Assembly (NCBI GenBank): GCA_039793985.1 | Contig: JBAMMC010000012.1 | Location: forward strand, 1 to 54,330 | DNA length: 54,330 nt | Source: ARK-14 sp002899805 | GTDB lineage: Archaea > Thermoproteota > Thermoprotei_A > Sulfolobales > Fervidicoccaceae | Direction of reading: 5' to 3' | Shown: positions 10,037 through 19,174 of the stretch, piece by piece | How the letters are laid out: every line of letters begins with the position of its first letter | Numbering within the stretch: the stretch's first letter is position 1 | Translations under genes and position numbers: made by a program | Notes under the pieces: generated by a model | Databases searched by the model: none | What the model was told of the DNA's origin: nothing | What the model saw: the letters and a program-made list of their open reading frames with translations, nothing else

Positions 10037-10237
10037 TTTGACTGTTCACCATCTCTCTATTTTAATTCCGTCTTGAAACATTCTTCCGATTTTTGTGTCA
10101 ATTTGGTGATGATGCATCAAAAATATATGTTCATGTGTTGCTTTTATCTCTATGCTTGAGAATCTCGTATCATTTCCATTTTAACGAGTAATATATAGAA
10201 CATGGTTGATGCTCTTCTGGAGAGGATGGCAACAAAT

Positions 10238-10582
10238 TCACTTACTCTGACATTTGGATAGGATTTCTGCTATTTTCTTAGTACTCTCGAGAGGTAACGT
10301 TTGGCTCTCCGGAGGTAGAAGAGCTCTTATCTCTGCCTCCTCTGTAGGTAATGTATTCAACAGCATTATGGCAGTTTCCCTGTTTATCCCAATTTCCATC
10401 AGCTCATTCAAGACCTCTCTAGATTTTTCATAATCGCATTTTGTTGCTACCTGCGAGAGGAATTCCTCAGTCCTAGCCACAATTGGATTCTGCTGACCTC
10501 CCTCGCTTCCCAGTTTCTCTTTTAATATCTTTGCTGCTTCATAGTTATCGACGAGCCTAGACTCAATTATTTTTCTCACCAA
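10238..10582 (-). CDS. rpo4: RNA polymerase subunit Rpo4 (RpoF)
   Basis: 114 residues, the usual length. The pattern YEAAKILKEKL, then LSQVATKCDYEKSREVLNEL and the helical HRDC-like C-terminus ending KIAEILSKC match Rpo4, the partner of Rpo7 in the polymerase stalk. The TTG at 10582 or the GTG one codon later serves as start, with GGGATGATG upstream. It follows L21e by 35 nt in the standard archaeal order L21e-rpo4. Confidence 0.9.
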   Translation of the reverse strand: MVRKIIESRLVDNYEAAKILKEKLGSEGGQQNPIVARTEEFLSQVATKCDYEKSREVLNELMEIGINRETAIMLLNTLPTEEAEIRALLPPESQTLPLESTKKIAEILSKCQSK

Positions 10583-10617
10583 GGAACATCATCCCGGTTT
10601 AATCGGAAAGAGCTCTA

Positions 10618-10926
10618 TTAGGCAGGGCTTTGCTGTAGAGGCTTTAGGTGCTCTGGTCTCACGAAGAAGGTCTTTTTAACGCTCCCCTCATGCAAAACGG
10701 CAACGTAAGCCCTTCCTCTCTTTCCAACTATTTCCACGGTCCTGCCCTGATATCTTCTGTGAGGCATTCCACTGTGTATGGAAGGATTAATATCTATGAC
10801 TGCCTTGTCTCCAGGATTATATTCTATCATGAGCAGGCTCAGAGGGGGGATCCCGCCCTTCTCCCTAACATCTTTTTTCAAGAGCTTTCTAGTTCTGTGC
10901 CTAAGTCCTCTCGGGGCTCTCACCAT
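10618..10926 (-). CDS. rpl21e: 50S ribosomal protein L21e
   Basis: 102 residues from the ATG at 10926, starting MVRAPRGLRHRTRKLL. An open frame extends 26 codons upstream, but L21e proteins begin at this point and GGGATGTGATC lies just ahead. It includes IEYNPGDKAVIDI, MPHRRYQGRTVEIVG and VVLHEG-like segments of the SH3-type fold. It heads the operon with rpo4. Confidence 0.95.
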   Translation of the reverse strand: MVRAPRGLRHRTRKLLKKDVREKGGIPPLSLLMIEYNPGDKAVIDINPSIHSGMPHRRYQGRTVEIVGKRGRAYVAVLHEGSVKKTFFVRPEHLKPLQQSPA

Positions 10927-11110
10927 TTTTCGATCACATCCCTTCTTCAGAGCATTTGTTGTAGCATCACTGATGAAATGCATGGGAAAAATGATTGAAA
11001 CCATTTAATAACGTTTATGCTCTAAGCTTTTTCAGTATAAGGATAGTGCTGAGAAAAGCTTAATTAACTCAGTTGAAGAGTATTGGAAAGCTGTTAAGAG
11101 TTGATCCAAT

Positions 11111-11629
11111 ATGCCAATGAGACCAGCTAGATGCTACACCCACTTCAGCTCTCCTCCATATACTAGAAAGGAGTACATACCCGGTGTCCCTCAGCCAAAG
11201 ATCTCGAAATTTGAAATGGGCAACCACAAATTAGAAGCGGACTATTCTGTGAAACTCATCGTAATGGAAGATGGACAGATAAGACACAATGCCCTTGAAG
11301 CGATGAGAGTTGCTGCACATAAGATGTTGAGCGCCAAAGTTGGAGAGGAAAACTTCTATCTCAAGGTAATAAGGTACCCCCATCACGTGATAAGGGAGAA
11401 CAAAATGATGGCCTTCGCTGGTGCAGATAGGCTCCAAGATGGTATGAGGCTTTCTTTCGGGAAGCCAATTGGAACTGCTGCGAGAGTATACAAAGGCTAC
11501 GAAATTCTCGAGATCAGAGTTAAGAAAGAGCATCTGGATTTAGCAAAGAAGGCAGCAAAAATCGCATCTTCCAAAATTCCTCTTCCCTCCAAAGTAACGA
11601 TAGAAGAATTAAAAGGTCAAGCTAATTAG
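11111..11629 (+). CDS. rpl10e: 50S ribosomal protein L10e (uL16 family)
   Basis: 172 residues starting MPMRPARCYTHFSSPPYTRKEYIPG. The body carries IRHNALEAMRVAAHKML, RYPHHVIRENKMMAFAGADR and GKPIGTAARVYKG, all diagnostic of L10e, which sits near the peptidyl-transferase centre. It is monocistronic, divergent from L21e across a 184-nt promoter gap. The next 150 nt to the permease gene show nothing. Confidence 0.97.
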   Translation: MPMRPARCYTHFSSPPYTRKEYIPGVPQPKISKFEMGNHKLEADYSVKLIVMEDGQIRHNALEAMRVAAHKMLSAKVGEENFYLKVIRYPHHVIRENKMMAFAGADRLQDGMRLSFGKPIGTAARVYKGYEILEIRVKKEHLDLAKKAAKIASSKIPLPSKVTIEELKGQAN

Positions 11630-11778
11630 AGAGCACTGATCCTAGGAACATCTGACCCTAAAGAGCTTTTGGCTCGATATTTTCAACTTTTAATTTTCGG
11701 ACCAGTTTGCTATTATTGAATTTCATATGCAGGCAGAAGTGATTGTCGAAAATCTCTCTAGCAAAATTCTTTCACAGG

Positions 11779-13053
11779 TCAGAGGAAAATTATGAAAAGT
11801 AAGTAAATGAGAATATTGATAGCCGTCACCAAAGAACCTATCTTCAGAAAAGTGGAAAACTTTATCGTGATTTTATATTTGCTCTCTACGACTTCTAAAA
11901 TTATTATGTTTGAAGCAGCACCAAAGAGCGTCAAGTTTCCGGCTATGGTTGAAGACATTGCGAGGGTTATCCAGGCTTTCACGTCCGCCCCCGTGTACCC
12001 TAGAGCATTCATGTACTCTGTGAAGAGTTTTACGAATGGGACGTTGCTGAGGAGCTGACTGAGTAGCACTGAAATCGCTGAAATGACGAGAGGTTCTGCA
12101 GCAGCATTTGTCCTTGATGGCATCAAATATGAGACTATATCTCTATAGACTCCGCTGTTCCAGATCCCTTGCATCGCAATGAACATCGTTATGAAGAACA
12201 TTATGGTTCCCCAGTCTACTTCCTTTATGAGTTTCCTTGGCTCATCGACCAGAAAGTACATTGCCGAGGCAACTAAGAAAGGAATAAACCCTATTTCTTC
12301 GATATGTGGTTCGTTTCTCAGGCGCAATATGTCGTTAACTAGCATAAGGATGACGACCGAAACGAGGGAGATCGCTGAAATTACAGCATCTTTCCTGCTC
12401 TTCAGGCTCTCTTCAGGAATCAGACCAATTTCCAGTCTTCTCTGCCTGATCCCGAAAAAGAACGAAATTAACAGGGAAGTTAAGACCAAGTTGAGGATAG
12501 TGGGAATGAAGAGATAGTGAACAAATGAAATGAACGGAGATTTCATACCAGAGCTGACGGAGATGAGAACGTTCTGTGGGTTGCCCATTGGAGTTGCTGC
12601 TGAGCCTATAGTTATGGAAAAGGCTAGGAGGAGAAGGAGGGGGAGGAGAGGGAGACCTGTGGCTCTCGATATCGTATAAACTATTGGTGGTCCCATAACA
12701 GCAACGGTGTCGTTCACAGCGAACGCGGCCATTAAACCGAAAATGAGTGAAGATGCCATCATGACACTCAATGTGGATTTCAGCCTGCTAATAAACCAGT
12801 AGGAGAGCATATTGAGAAGCCCCGAAGACTCTGCCAATGAAACTATACTGAACATTCCGATCAAGAAAAAAATCACGTTTAAGTCGATTATTGAGGGTAT
12901 CTCATCGATCTTCACTAGCCTTCCGAGTACGCTGATAAAAGCTAGAAAGGACATGAAGGCCCAAACGGGCATCTTAGGATTTTTCGAGCGTAGTATCAAG
13001 AACGAGATCAGCATCAGAAGCAGCAACAGACCAAGTATATACTGATAGCTCAA
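11779..13053 (-). CDS. ArsB/NhaD-type anion or sodium/proton permease
   Basis: 424-residue membrane protein with about 10-12 hydrophobic segments. The conserved first-half motif AAFAVNDTVAVMGPP and the loop GSAATPMGNPQNVLIS are diagnostic of the ion-transporter superfamily members ArsB, NhaD and CitMHS; a second FTEYMNALGYTG...GNLTLFGAASNIIILE repeat completes the inverted halves. The substrate (arsenite, sodium/proton or an organic anion) cannot be told from sequence. No arsenic genes are nearby. ATG start. The 377-nt region upstream to the next start holds A/T-rich promoter sequence and no convincing gene. Confidence 0.85.
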   Translation of the reverse strand: MSYQYILGLLLLLMLISFLILRSKNPKMPVWAFMSFLAFISVLGRLVKIDEIPSIIDLNVIFFLIGMFSIVSLAESSGLLNMLSYWFISRLKSTLSVMMASSLIFGLMAAFAVNDTVAVMGPPIVYTISRATGLPLLPLLLLLAFSITIGSAATPMGNPQNVLISVSSGMKSPFISFVHYLFIPTILNLVLTSLLISFFFGIRQRRLEIGLIPEESLKSRKDAVISAISLVSVVILMLVNDILRLRNEPHIEEIGFIPFLVASAMYFLVDEPRKLIKEVDWGTIMFFITMFIAMQGIWNSGVYRDIVSYLMPSRTNAAAEPLVISAISVLLSQLLSNVPFVKLFTEYMNALGYTGADVKAWITLAMSSTIAGNLTLFGAASNIIILEVVESKYKITIKFSTFLKIGSLVTAINILIYLLFIIFL

Positions 13054-13361
13054 ATGACATTCCTCCCAGTGTTCGTCGATTTTTTAGAGTGATTTTGATT
13101 TTTCATAAGAGGTTTCGAGATTCCCCCTAAAAACCTTAACAAATATTTGATTTTGTCTACTTTTCATAAGTACTGTTTTTCTTAGAATATATTACTGAAT
13201 TATTCTTCATTCTGGGATTATCTTCCGAGCATTTCATAGGTTCCTCCAATTTCAATGATGGGTTTCTCTGAAGTTGGAGTTGCGATCTTCTTCATTCGCT
13301 CTCTCGAGAGATTTTCATTTTCGGTTATTTTCTATCTTGAGAAAATACAGTGCGATATAAA

Positions 13362-13370
13362 CTTATATAT
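13362..13370 (+). promoter_or_regulatory. TATA element for the glyoxylate reductase gene
   Basis: CTTATATAT lies about 60 nt upstream of the TTG start and about 50 nt before the GGAGG ribosome site. It is the best TATA match in the 370-nt gap. Confidence 0.45.
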
Positions 13371-13430
13371 CGATATGAAAATAATTTGATTTTAGCATTA
13401 TTTTGATAGTAAAATCGGAGGGTGCTCGTA

Positions 13431-14441
13431 TTGAAACCCAAACTTTTCATAACTAGGGAAATTCCGAAAGTAGGAATTGAAAGACTCAAGGATAAATTTG
13501 AAATAGAGTTGTGGAATGAGTATTGGGCTCCTCCCAGAGATGTTCTCCTGAAAAAGGCTAGCGAAGTAGATGCAATGGTGACCCTTCTCACAGACAAAAT
13601 AGATAGAGAGCTACTGGATAGGGCAAAGAATCTCAGAATAATAGCTCAATATGCCGTCGGATTTGACAATATCGACATAAGGTATGCAACAGAAAAAGGT
13701 GTTTATGTCACAAATACTCCAGAGGTTCTCACACATGCTACAGCTGATCTGGCCATGGCTCTTCTTCTCGCTGTAACTAGGAGGATTGTTGAGGCTGACT
13801 CTTTCGTGAGGAATGGTGAATGGGAGAGATCTAGGACGGGCTGGCATCCACTCATGTTGCTGGGAATGGAGCTCAACGGGAAGATCCTTGGCGTTATAGG
13901 TATGGGAAGAATTGGTAGAGAAGTAGCTAAGAGAGCGCGTAGCTTTGGGATGAAAATTGTCTACTATGATCTGAGGAGGTTGCCTCAAGAGGAAGAGGAC
14001 TCTTTAGGAGCAAAGTTCCTCGATTTGGAAGAGCTGCTTTCTACGAGCGATGTAGTCACCATCCACGCTAACTTGACTGAACAGACAAGACATTTGATAA
14101 ATGAACAGAGATTGAGGCTAATGAAGCCGACCGCCTATCTTATCAATGTCGCGAGAGGTGCGATCGTAGATACTAATGCACTGGTGAAGGCTTTGAAAGA
14201 GGGGTGGATAGCTGGGGCGGGACTCGACGTCTTCGAAGAAGAGCCCCTTCCAGCAAGTCACGAGCTGACCAAACTGAAGAATGTAGTTCTCGCTCCTCAC
14301 ATCGGGAGTGCGACGATAGAAGCAAGAAATGCGATGGCAGAGAAGGTCGCGCTGAATCTAATCGAGTTCCTGAATGGAAGGGTTCCTCCAGACTTAGTGA
14401 ATAAAGATGTTGTTAAGGTGAGGCAGCCTGGCTTCAAATAG
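13431..14441 (+). CDS. gyaR: Glyoxylate reductase / D-2-hydroxyacid dehydrogenase
   Basis: 336 residues. The NAD(P) fold has GVIGMGRIGREVAKRA (about 151-166). The catalytic triad of the D-2-hydroxyacid dehydrogenases is visible: Arg in INVARGAIVD, Glu in DVFEEEP and His in APHIGSAT. Overall similarity is to archaeal glyoxylate reductases, with phosphoglycerate dehydrogenase or hydroxypyruvate reductase as alternatives. The start is the TTG at 13431, placed 9 nt after GGAGG; a GTG at 13422 overlaps that ribosome site and is less likely. Glycerate kinase at 52.8 kb could work on related C3 acids. Confidence 0.88.
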   Translation: MKPKLFITREIPKVGIERLKDKFEIELWNEYWAPPRDVLLKKASEVDAMVTLLTDKIDRELLDRAKNLRIIAQYAVGFDNIDIRYATEKGVYVTNTPEVLTHATADLAMALLLAVTRRIVEADSFVRNGEWERSRTGWHPLMLLGMELNGKILGVIGMGRIGREVAKRARSFGMKIVYYDLRRLPQEEEDSLGAKFLDLEELLSTSDVVTIHANLTEQTRHLINEQRLRLMKPTAYLINVARGAIVDTNALVKALKEGWIAGAGLDVFEEEPLPASHELTKLKNVVLAPHIGSATIEARNAMAEKVALNLIEFLNGRVPPDLVNKDVVKVRQPGFK

Positions 14442-14490
14442 CGCTTCCGGGAAAGAGAGTGGAAGCGTACCGGCTCTTCAGAAGAGAGAG
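14442..14490 (+). other. Two adjacent stem-loops between gyaR and the next gene
   Basis: CGCTTCC (14442-14448) pairs with GGAAGCG (14461-14467). A second short hairpin, CTCTTC/GAAGAG, lies around 14474-14486. They sit directly after the gyaR stop and before the GTG of the next gene. A terminator, attenuator or mRNA-stability role is guesswork. Confidence 0.35.
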
Positions 14491-14496
14491 GAAGTC

Positions 14497-15738
14497 GTGT
14501 CGCACCGGAGGATATTGGTAACCAGTCCTCCCCTCAACAGAAGAGATGAGTTCCTTAATGAGTTGGTAGAACTAGCATCTAAGGAAAACGTTGAGGTGTC
14601 TATAGAAGTTTATAGAGTGTTCGACTACATGAAGGATGTTGGAGAAAAATACTCTCTGAACGTAACGAGAGAGAATGTCTTGGACCTCTCACCTGAGCAG
14701 CTCAATACAATCAGAGATGAGGCCATCGATGAGATAGTTTCGAGGATCAAGAAGAGAGAGAGCGAAGCCAATAGGAGTGTAATAAGCATTATCAGCTCTC
14801 CCGCAATATTCAGAATAGCGCCAAGCCATGTTCACCCGGAAGGGCTAATTAAGGGACTGAGCATAAAGCACATAGAAAAAATCAGTCCCAATGAAATATA
14901 CATATTGGTCGATGACCTCATCAATGTCAAGAAGAGGCTGTTGGAAGACTCCGCTTGGAGGGGGAGGATTGAGCCCAGGTTAAACGTGCTCGCAACTTGG
15001 AGAAAGGAGAGCATCGATTTAGTTCTTGACTACATAAGGGAGATCCAGGGCAAATATGATGGGAAGAAAATAGAGTGGCTGGTCTTCAGCGTCAATCATC
15101 CCGTCAGAACATTCCTTGAGCTATTGCTTAAAGAAAAGCCAAAGATATATCTGAGTTTTCCAATAACGGGTGTCTCACTCAACATCGTTGAAAGAGAAGT
15201 TTCAAAGTTTTCATCGATCATTTCTAGGTACTTTGTCGTTCTGAACCCACTCACAATAAAGGACTGGGATCTCATAACGGAGTATGAAGCTGCGTTCAGC
15301 GGAGATGTAGAGGCTGTGGAGATCAATGGGATCAGGCTTAAGCTCGAAGAACTCCAGGAATCAATAGATCTGATAAGATCGCAGGTAGTTGAGAGGGACA
15401 TATCTATGGTGAGAAATTCGAACGCGGTCATTGTTTACCATTATACAGAGAGTGCTTCCTACGGAGTCTTCTATGAAGTAATGGAGGCAGCGAGGCTCGG
15501 AAAGCCAATTTACGTTTATTTTCCAAGCAAGAAAAAGAGGCTCAGTCCTTTCTTCGAATATGTCGTTCAAGGTACTACCAGAAGAATATTTTATAACTGG
15601 AGCGATAAAAACGATGATAAGATGCTCGAAAACTTCATTCTATCGATTTTGAATGATGTTTGCAGAGATAGATGGCTAACATGGAAGCTTACGCATACTT
15701 ACAAGGAAAAGTACTGCCGAGAAACTTTGGGTGCCTGA
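14497..15738 (+). CDS. Uncharacterised protein: adenylate-kinase-like N-terminus, deoxyribosyltransferase-like C-terminus
   Basis: 413 residues of unknown function. The first 200 residues resemble a P-loop nucleotide kinase in layout (RILVTSPPLN, then YSLNVTRENVLDLSPEQLN and IRDEAIDEI), but the Walker A lysine and glycines are missing. The region around 300-350 (SNAVIVYHYTESASYGVFYE, then ARLGKPIYVYFP) resembles the nucleoside 2-deoxyribosyltransferase fold, with its conserved acidic residue and E-x-x-x-A-x-x-x-G-K-P pattern. A nucleotide-sensing or nucleoside-processing role is only inferred. GTG start preceded by GAGAGG. It overlaps the radical SAM gene by 8 bp, so the two are co-expressed. 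Confidence 0.6.
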   Translation: MSHRRILVTSPPLNRRDEFLNELVELASKENVEVSIEVYRVFDYMKDVGEKYSLNVTRENVLDLSPEQLNTIRDEAIDEIVSRIKKRESEANRSVISIISSPAIFRIAPSHVHPEGLIKGLSIKHIEKISPNEIYILVDDLINVKKRLLEDSAWRGRIEPRLNVLATWRKESIDLVLDYIREIQGKYDGKKIEWLVFSVNHPVRTFLELLLKEKPKIYLSFPITGVSLNIVEREVSKFSSIISRYFVVLNPLTIKDWDLITEYEAAFSGDVEAVEINGIRLKLEELQESIDLIRSQVVERDISMVRNSNAVIVYHYTESASYGVFYEVMEAARLGKPIYVYFPSKKKRLSPFFEYVVQGTTRRIFYNWSDKNDDKMLENFILSILNDVCRDRWLTWKLTHTYKEKYCRETLGA

Positions 15739-16813
15739 TTTTATGGAAGACAAGAGTAGAGTCAATAGAGCTCTCGACTGGTACTACGGAGTAATTCAGG
15801 GAAGATATCCTCCTAAGTTCAAAATTGCTAGGAGTTTGCCCATAGATGTCGATCCAACAACTATGAGCGATGAGGAACTATGGCTGCTCCATGGTGAGAT
15901 GGAGGCCGAGTTCAGGAAGAGACTAAACGAGATAAAAGAAGAGGGAGCCTCGTGGAAGACCGAGGATGCTTTTCTGTCCTACCTTGACCTCAAAGTTGAG
16001 ATTTTGAAAAGAATGTTAACACATTGCGAGTTCTGTGAAAGAAAGTGCGGAACCAATAGGTTAGTATCAAAGGGAAAATACTGCAGAGTTGATTATAGAG
16101 GACAGGTTTCATCTTTTTTCCTCCACTATGGAGAAGAATATCCCCTCGTGCCGAGCGGTACTATTTTCTATTCTGGATGCAATTTCCGTTGCGTGTATTG
16201 CCAAAACTTTGAGATCTCGCAGCTAGTACCTCTCAGAGGAATGTTCGTCGATGCTAGAATGCTAGCTTCCATGGAAGATAGACTAATTAAAGAGGGAGCC
16301 AAGAATATAAACCATGTGGGGGGAGAACCGACTCCCCATGCCCACGTGATTCTAGAGAGCTTTAAATACATGAGAGAGGCTGCTCCCCAGATATGGAATA
16401 GCAATTTCTATATGAGCGAAAAGCTGACTCGACTACTCAAGGATGTGATAGACCTTTGGCTCCCAGACTTCAAATATTGGGAGCCTTCCCATGCTTCTTC
16501 GCTCTCTGCTGCTCCGAGGTATAGAGATGTTGTGACTAGGAATCTGCTCACCATCAGATGGGAAGGTAGCATAATATTGAGACACCTCATTCTTCCGAAC
16601 CATGTTGATTGCTGCAGCATTCCAATAATGAAGTGGCTCTCCGAGAAAATGCCAAAGGAGTGGCTAGTAGTCAATATAATGGATCAATATTATCCTACCT
16701 ACAGGGTCGTATTTGAGGAGGAGAGATGGGGTGATTTGAAGAGAAGGATCACGAGAGAAGAATATGAAACTGTTGTAAACTTCGCGAAAAGAGAAGGAAT
16801 CCTCTTGATCTGA
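15731..16813 (+). CDS. Radical SAM protein, PflX/PflA-like
   Basis: 360 residues. The radical SAM cluster CNFRCVYCQN (about 149-158) coordinates the 4Fe-4S that cleaves SAM. Upstream is a second cysteine set, HCEFCERKCGTNR...GKYC (about 97-117), typical of PflX-like proteins. The GGEPTPH tract is the SAM-ribose motif. Such proteins resemble glycyl-radical activases, but no glycyl-radical enzyme is in the window and the substrate is unknown. The GTG at 15731 overlaps the upstream gene by 8 bp; an ATG four codons on is the alternative. It very likely works with the upstream partner. Confidence 0.8.
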   Translation: MPDFMEDKSRVNRALDWYYGVIQGRYPPKFKIARSLPIDVDPTTMSDEELWLLHGEMEAEFRKRLNEIKEEGASWKTEDAFLSYLDLKVEILKRMLTHCEFCERKCGTNRLVSKGKYCRVDYRGQVSSFFLHYGEEYPLVPSGTIFYSGCNFRCVYCQNFEISQLVPLRGMFVDARMLASMEDRLIKEGAKNINHVGGEPTPHAHVILESFKYMREAAPQIWNSNFYMSEKLTRLLKDVIDLWLPDFKYWEPSHASSLSAAPRYRDVVTRNLLTIRWEGSIILRHLILPNHVDCCSIPIMKWLSEKMPKEWLVVNIMDQYYPTYRVVFEEERWGDLKRRITREEYETVVNFAKREGILLI

Positions 16814-16829
16814 TGTGTATAAGACTCTC

Positions 16830-17429
16830 TCAAGTTGAGATCCCCTTTCCAGTCCTAACAAACATTTTACCTATTTCTTTCGCGAGCATATCAGCTATTC
16901 TGAGAGGCTCAGGTACCTTCGAAGTGACGATGTTTTTCCTTATTAAGAGAGAGATGCCAGCTTTATTTGGAGAGGAGTAGAAATAGATCGTTCTTCCACG
17001 CACGTTGATCTCACTCAATTTAGAAGAAACCCTATGGATTATTTTCCATCTATCTTCCCAATCTGGAAAATGTAGCTTGAGGGCCTTCAGAATTCTCTCC
17101 TCGTTTGGCCTCCTCATGAAAACAGCGACAACGATGAGATCTGTTCTTGCGGAAAGCTCGTCGGGATCAACTATATTGAATCCCGCGTAAGTTATTCCAT
17201 CTAAGAATATCACAGCGCTTTCACTATTTCCCATGAGCCTCTTCACAGTTCTTTCAGCTGAATCTGTACCATCGAGTCCATCGACTGAGATTTTGGTGAA
17301 GGCAACGTCAATCCAGCTCGTACCCACGAACTTCACGCCTGCTAGAACTGTCCATTTGCTTTTTTCCTTGAGAAACATTCCATCATCCAGTCCTATGTAG
17401 GACTCAATCCTTTCCAAAGAGATGCTCAA
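16830..17429 (-). CDS. DUF99 family protein (endonuclease V-like fold)
   Basis: 199 residues starting RIESYIGLDDGMF. The archaeal UPF0215/DUF99 family has a GxDDG motif near the N-terminus, then FLDGITYAGFNIVD (about 93-106), resembling the endonuclease V/RNase H fold. The natural substrate is unknown; a role in nucleic-acid repair or RNA cleavage is a family-level guess. It overlaps the end of orc1 by 26 bp and lies downstream in the same direction. Confidence 0.75.
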   Translation of the reverse strand: MSISLERIESYIGLDDGMFLKEKSKWTVLAGVKFVGTSWIDVAFTKISVDGLDGTDSAERTVKRLMGNSESAVIFLDGITYAGFNIVDPDELSARTDLIVVAVFMRRPNEERILKALKLHFPDWEDRWKIIHRVSSKLSEINVRGRTIYFYSSPNKAGISLLIRKNIVTSKVPEPLRIADMLAKEIGKMFVRTGKGIST

Positions 17430-18636
17430 TCAGCTCATCCTCTTTGAGGGCAGTCTCGATGCTTTTCCTGTTAGCCTGAATTTTTACAACCTTAGTTTTT
17501 CCGTATCTCCCTCTGCTCACAACCCTCGCTGAGATGAGTCCCATCATATCGAGCTCACTAATTATGTCTGTTACCCGCCGCTGAGTAACGGTCTCCAAAC
17601 CCAATAGAGCTGTTTTTTTGGAGTATTCATTGAAAATTTCACCTGTAGTAGCACTATCTCTACTGGTGGTCAGGTCCAATATAGATGCTAGTATAAGCTT
17701 TGCATGAAGTGGTAGAGAGGAAACAACCTCATAGACTTTGTCTTTCTCCAATTCTCCGCGGGCCATTTCTACGTCCTCTCTTGTTACCTTGCTTTTCCCA
17801 GCTCTCTCAGCGAGCTCACCTGCCATCCTGAGAAGATCGAGAGCCTTCCTAGCATCGCCGTGCTCTCTAGCGGCTAATGCAGCGCATAATGGTATCACAT
17901 CCTCTCCCAGAGCCCCATCGTAAAATGCGAGGCTGGCTCTCTCTTCTAGGATGCTCTTCAGCTGGACTGCATCATATGGAGGAAAAACTACTTCCTCCTC
18001 CCCCAGGCTGCTTTTTACTCTCGGGTCGAGCATCTCAATCAGGTTCAAATCGTTTGTAATCCCAATTATGCTGACAGAGCTTCCGGAGAGCTCCTCGTTC
18101 ATTCTTATCAGCTTGTATAGGATATCGTCGCCCTGTTTCTTTACGAGGAAGTCGATTTCATCCAAGACTACCACAACTCTACCATTGAGAGCCTCCACTT
18201 TCTTGAAGAGCCTTTTCTGAAGCTCGGCAATGCTCAATCCAGTGAAGGGGACTTTTCCGCCAAGGGATTCCAATATATCGGCAAGCACCCTATATCCTGT
18301 ATCTCTCTGCCGGCAGTTGACATAGGAAGTGAATACTGGAATCCTGAGCTCCCTCGCTTTCTCCGATAGACCCCTTATGACTAGTTTTACTGCTGCCGTT
18401 TTACCGGTTCCGGTAAGCCCATAGACGAATATGTTGTTAGGTCTCGAACCCCTCAGAGCTTGGGACAGTGCAGAGGCGATTCTTCTTATCTGCTCTTCTC
18501 TGAAGGGGAGGTGTTCGGGAACGTAATCTGGAGTGAGCTTGTCTCTGTCCTTGAAGATCCTAGATCTAGTTACTTCTGAAAATACCTCTTCTAGAACGTC
18601 CCTCAATCCTTTCTCGCTCAATTTGGTCAACTCCAT
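17404..18636 (-). CDS. orc1: Orc1/Cdc6 replication initiator
   Basis: 410 residues from the ATG at 18636. AAA+ domain: Walker A GLTGTGKTAAVK, Walker B VVVVLDEIDFL, sensor 1 GITND and sensor 2 GDARKALDLLRMAG. The winged-helix C-terminus (from about 300) has TQRRVTDIISELDMMGLI. It binds origin recognition boxes and recruits MCM. An open frame extends 50 codons upstream, but the family starts near this Met and the extension (HRASSPHPSY and so on) is non-conserved. The gap to the divergent gene at 18801 has a TATA-like TTTTTATCCC on the minus strand, but no convincing origin box was found. Confidence 0.93.
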   Translation of the reverse strand: MELTKLSEKGLRDVLEEVFSEVTRSRIFKDRDKLTPDYVPEHLPFREEQIRRIASALSQALRGSRPNNIFVYGLTGTGKTAAVKLVIRGLSEKARELRIPVFTSYVNCRQRDTGYRVLADILESLGGKVPFTGLSIAELQKRLFKKVEALNGRVVVVLDEIDFLVKKQGDDILYKLIRMNEELSGSSVSIIGITNDLNLIEMLDPRVKSSLGEEEVVFPPYDAVQLKSILEERASLAFYDGALGEDVIPLCAALAAREHGDARKALDLLRMAGELAERAGKSKVTREDVEMARGELEKDKVYEVVSSLPLHAKLILASILDLTTSRDSATTGEIFNEYSKKTALLGLETVTQRRVTDIISELDMMGLISARVVSRGRYGKTKVVKIQANRKSIETALKEDELIEHLFGKD

Positions 18637-18800
18637 TGGAAGTGTCCTGTCTTCGTTTCCAGATCGATCGATTATAGGGATAAAAACATTATTATGTCGA
18701 GTGGCATATGAAGGATGGGGGGATGAGGCTCGATGGGCGGAAAGAGGGAACAGCCGATGAAGAGCATCTGCAGAAGCGACCCCCATCGAGGTGATAGTAC

Positions 18801-19166
18801 TTGAGCAGCCACGAAGACGCAGCTAAAAAAGGTGCGGACCTTCTCAGACAGGGCGCAACGATGCTTCCTCATTCCTGCCCTATTTGTGGGTCTCCCCTTT
18901 TCAAGCTGAAAAATGGAGATATTGTTTGTCCAATCCACGGGAAAGTTGCCATAGTTTCGGATGAAAGTGAAATAGTTGAGAAGGTCTCCGCTCCTCTATT
19001 TGCAAAAATAGAGGAGAAGATACTCAAGCAATTGGATATGCTTTCTGAAGATATTGGAAGGACTTCCTCCTATGACGAGGATCTTAAGCTCTCAAGGGCA
19101 ATAGCAGGATGGCTGGAAGTAATAGAAAGGTTGAGAATGTTGAAGAAAGAAGGGAAGAAGGAGTGA
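18801..19166 (+). CDS. UPF0148 / SSSCA1-type zinc-ribbon protein
   Basis: 121 residues. The N-terminal helix has KKGADLLRQGATML, then a short zinc ribbon CPICGSPLFKLKNGDIVCPIHGK (about 26-48, one ligand replaced by His), then a charged helical tail. This matches the archaeal relatives of the human autoantigen p27 (SSSCA1). Function unknown. TTG start with GAGGTGAT 7 nt upstream. Divergent from orc1. Confidence 0.8.
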   Translation: MSSHEDAAKKGADLLRQGATMLPHSCPICGSPLFKLKNGDIVCPIHGKVAIVSDESEIVEKVSAPLFAKIEEKILKQLDMLSEDIGRTSSYDEDLKLSRAIAGWLEVIERLRMLKKEGKKE

Positions 19167-19174
19167 GGGGAAAG

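Noticed and set aside
10100..10160. GTGATGA motif resembling a C box
   Set aside because: No matching CTGA D box at a suitable distance.
10927..11004. 26-codon N-terminal extension of L21e
   Set aside because: L21e proteins start at MVRAPRG and a ribosome site precedes that ATG.
13218..13295. 25-codon minus-strand frame starting MKKIATPTSEKP
   Set aside because: Too short and without a clear ribosome site or known similarity.
18637..18786. 50-codon N-terminal extension of Orc1/Cdc6
   Set aside because: Composition is unlike the family and the ATG at 18636 matches the usual N-terminus.
18637..18800. Possible replication origin beside orc1
   Set aside because: Origins often lie next to orc1/cdc6, but no origin recognition box or strong A/T-rich unwinding element was seen; the gap is short and explained by two divergent promoters.
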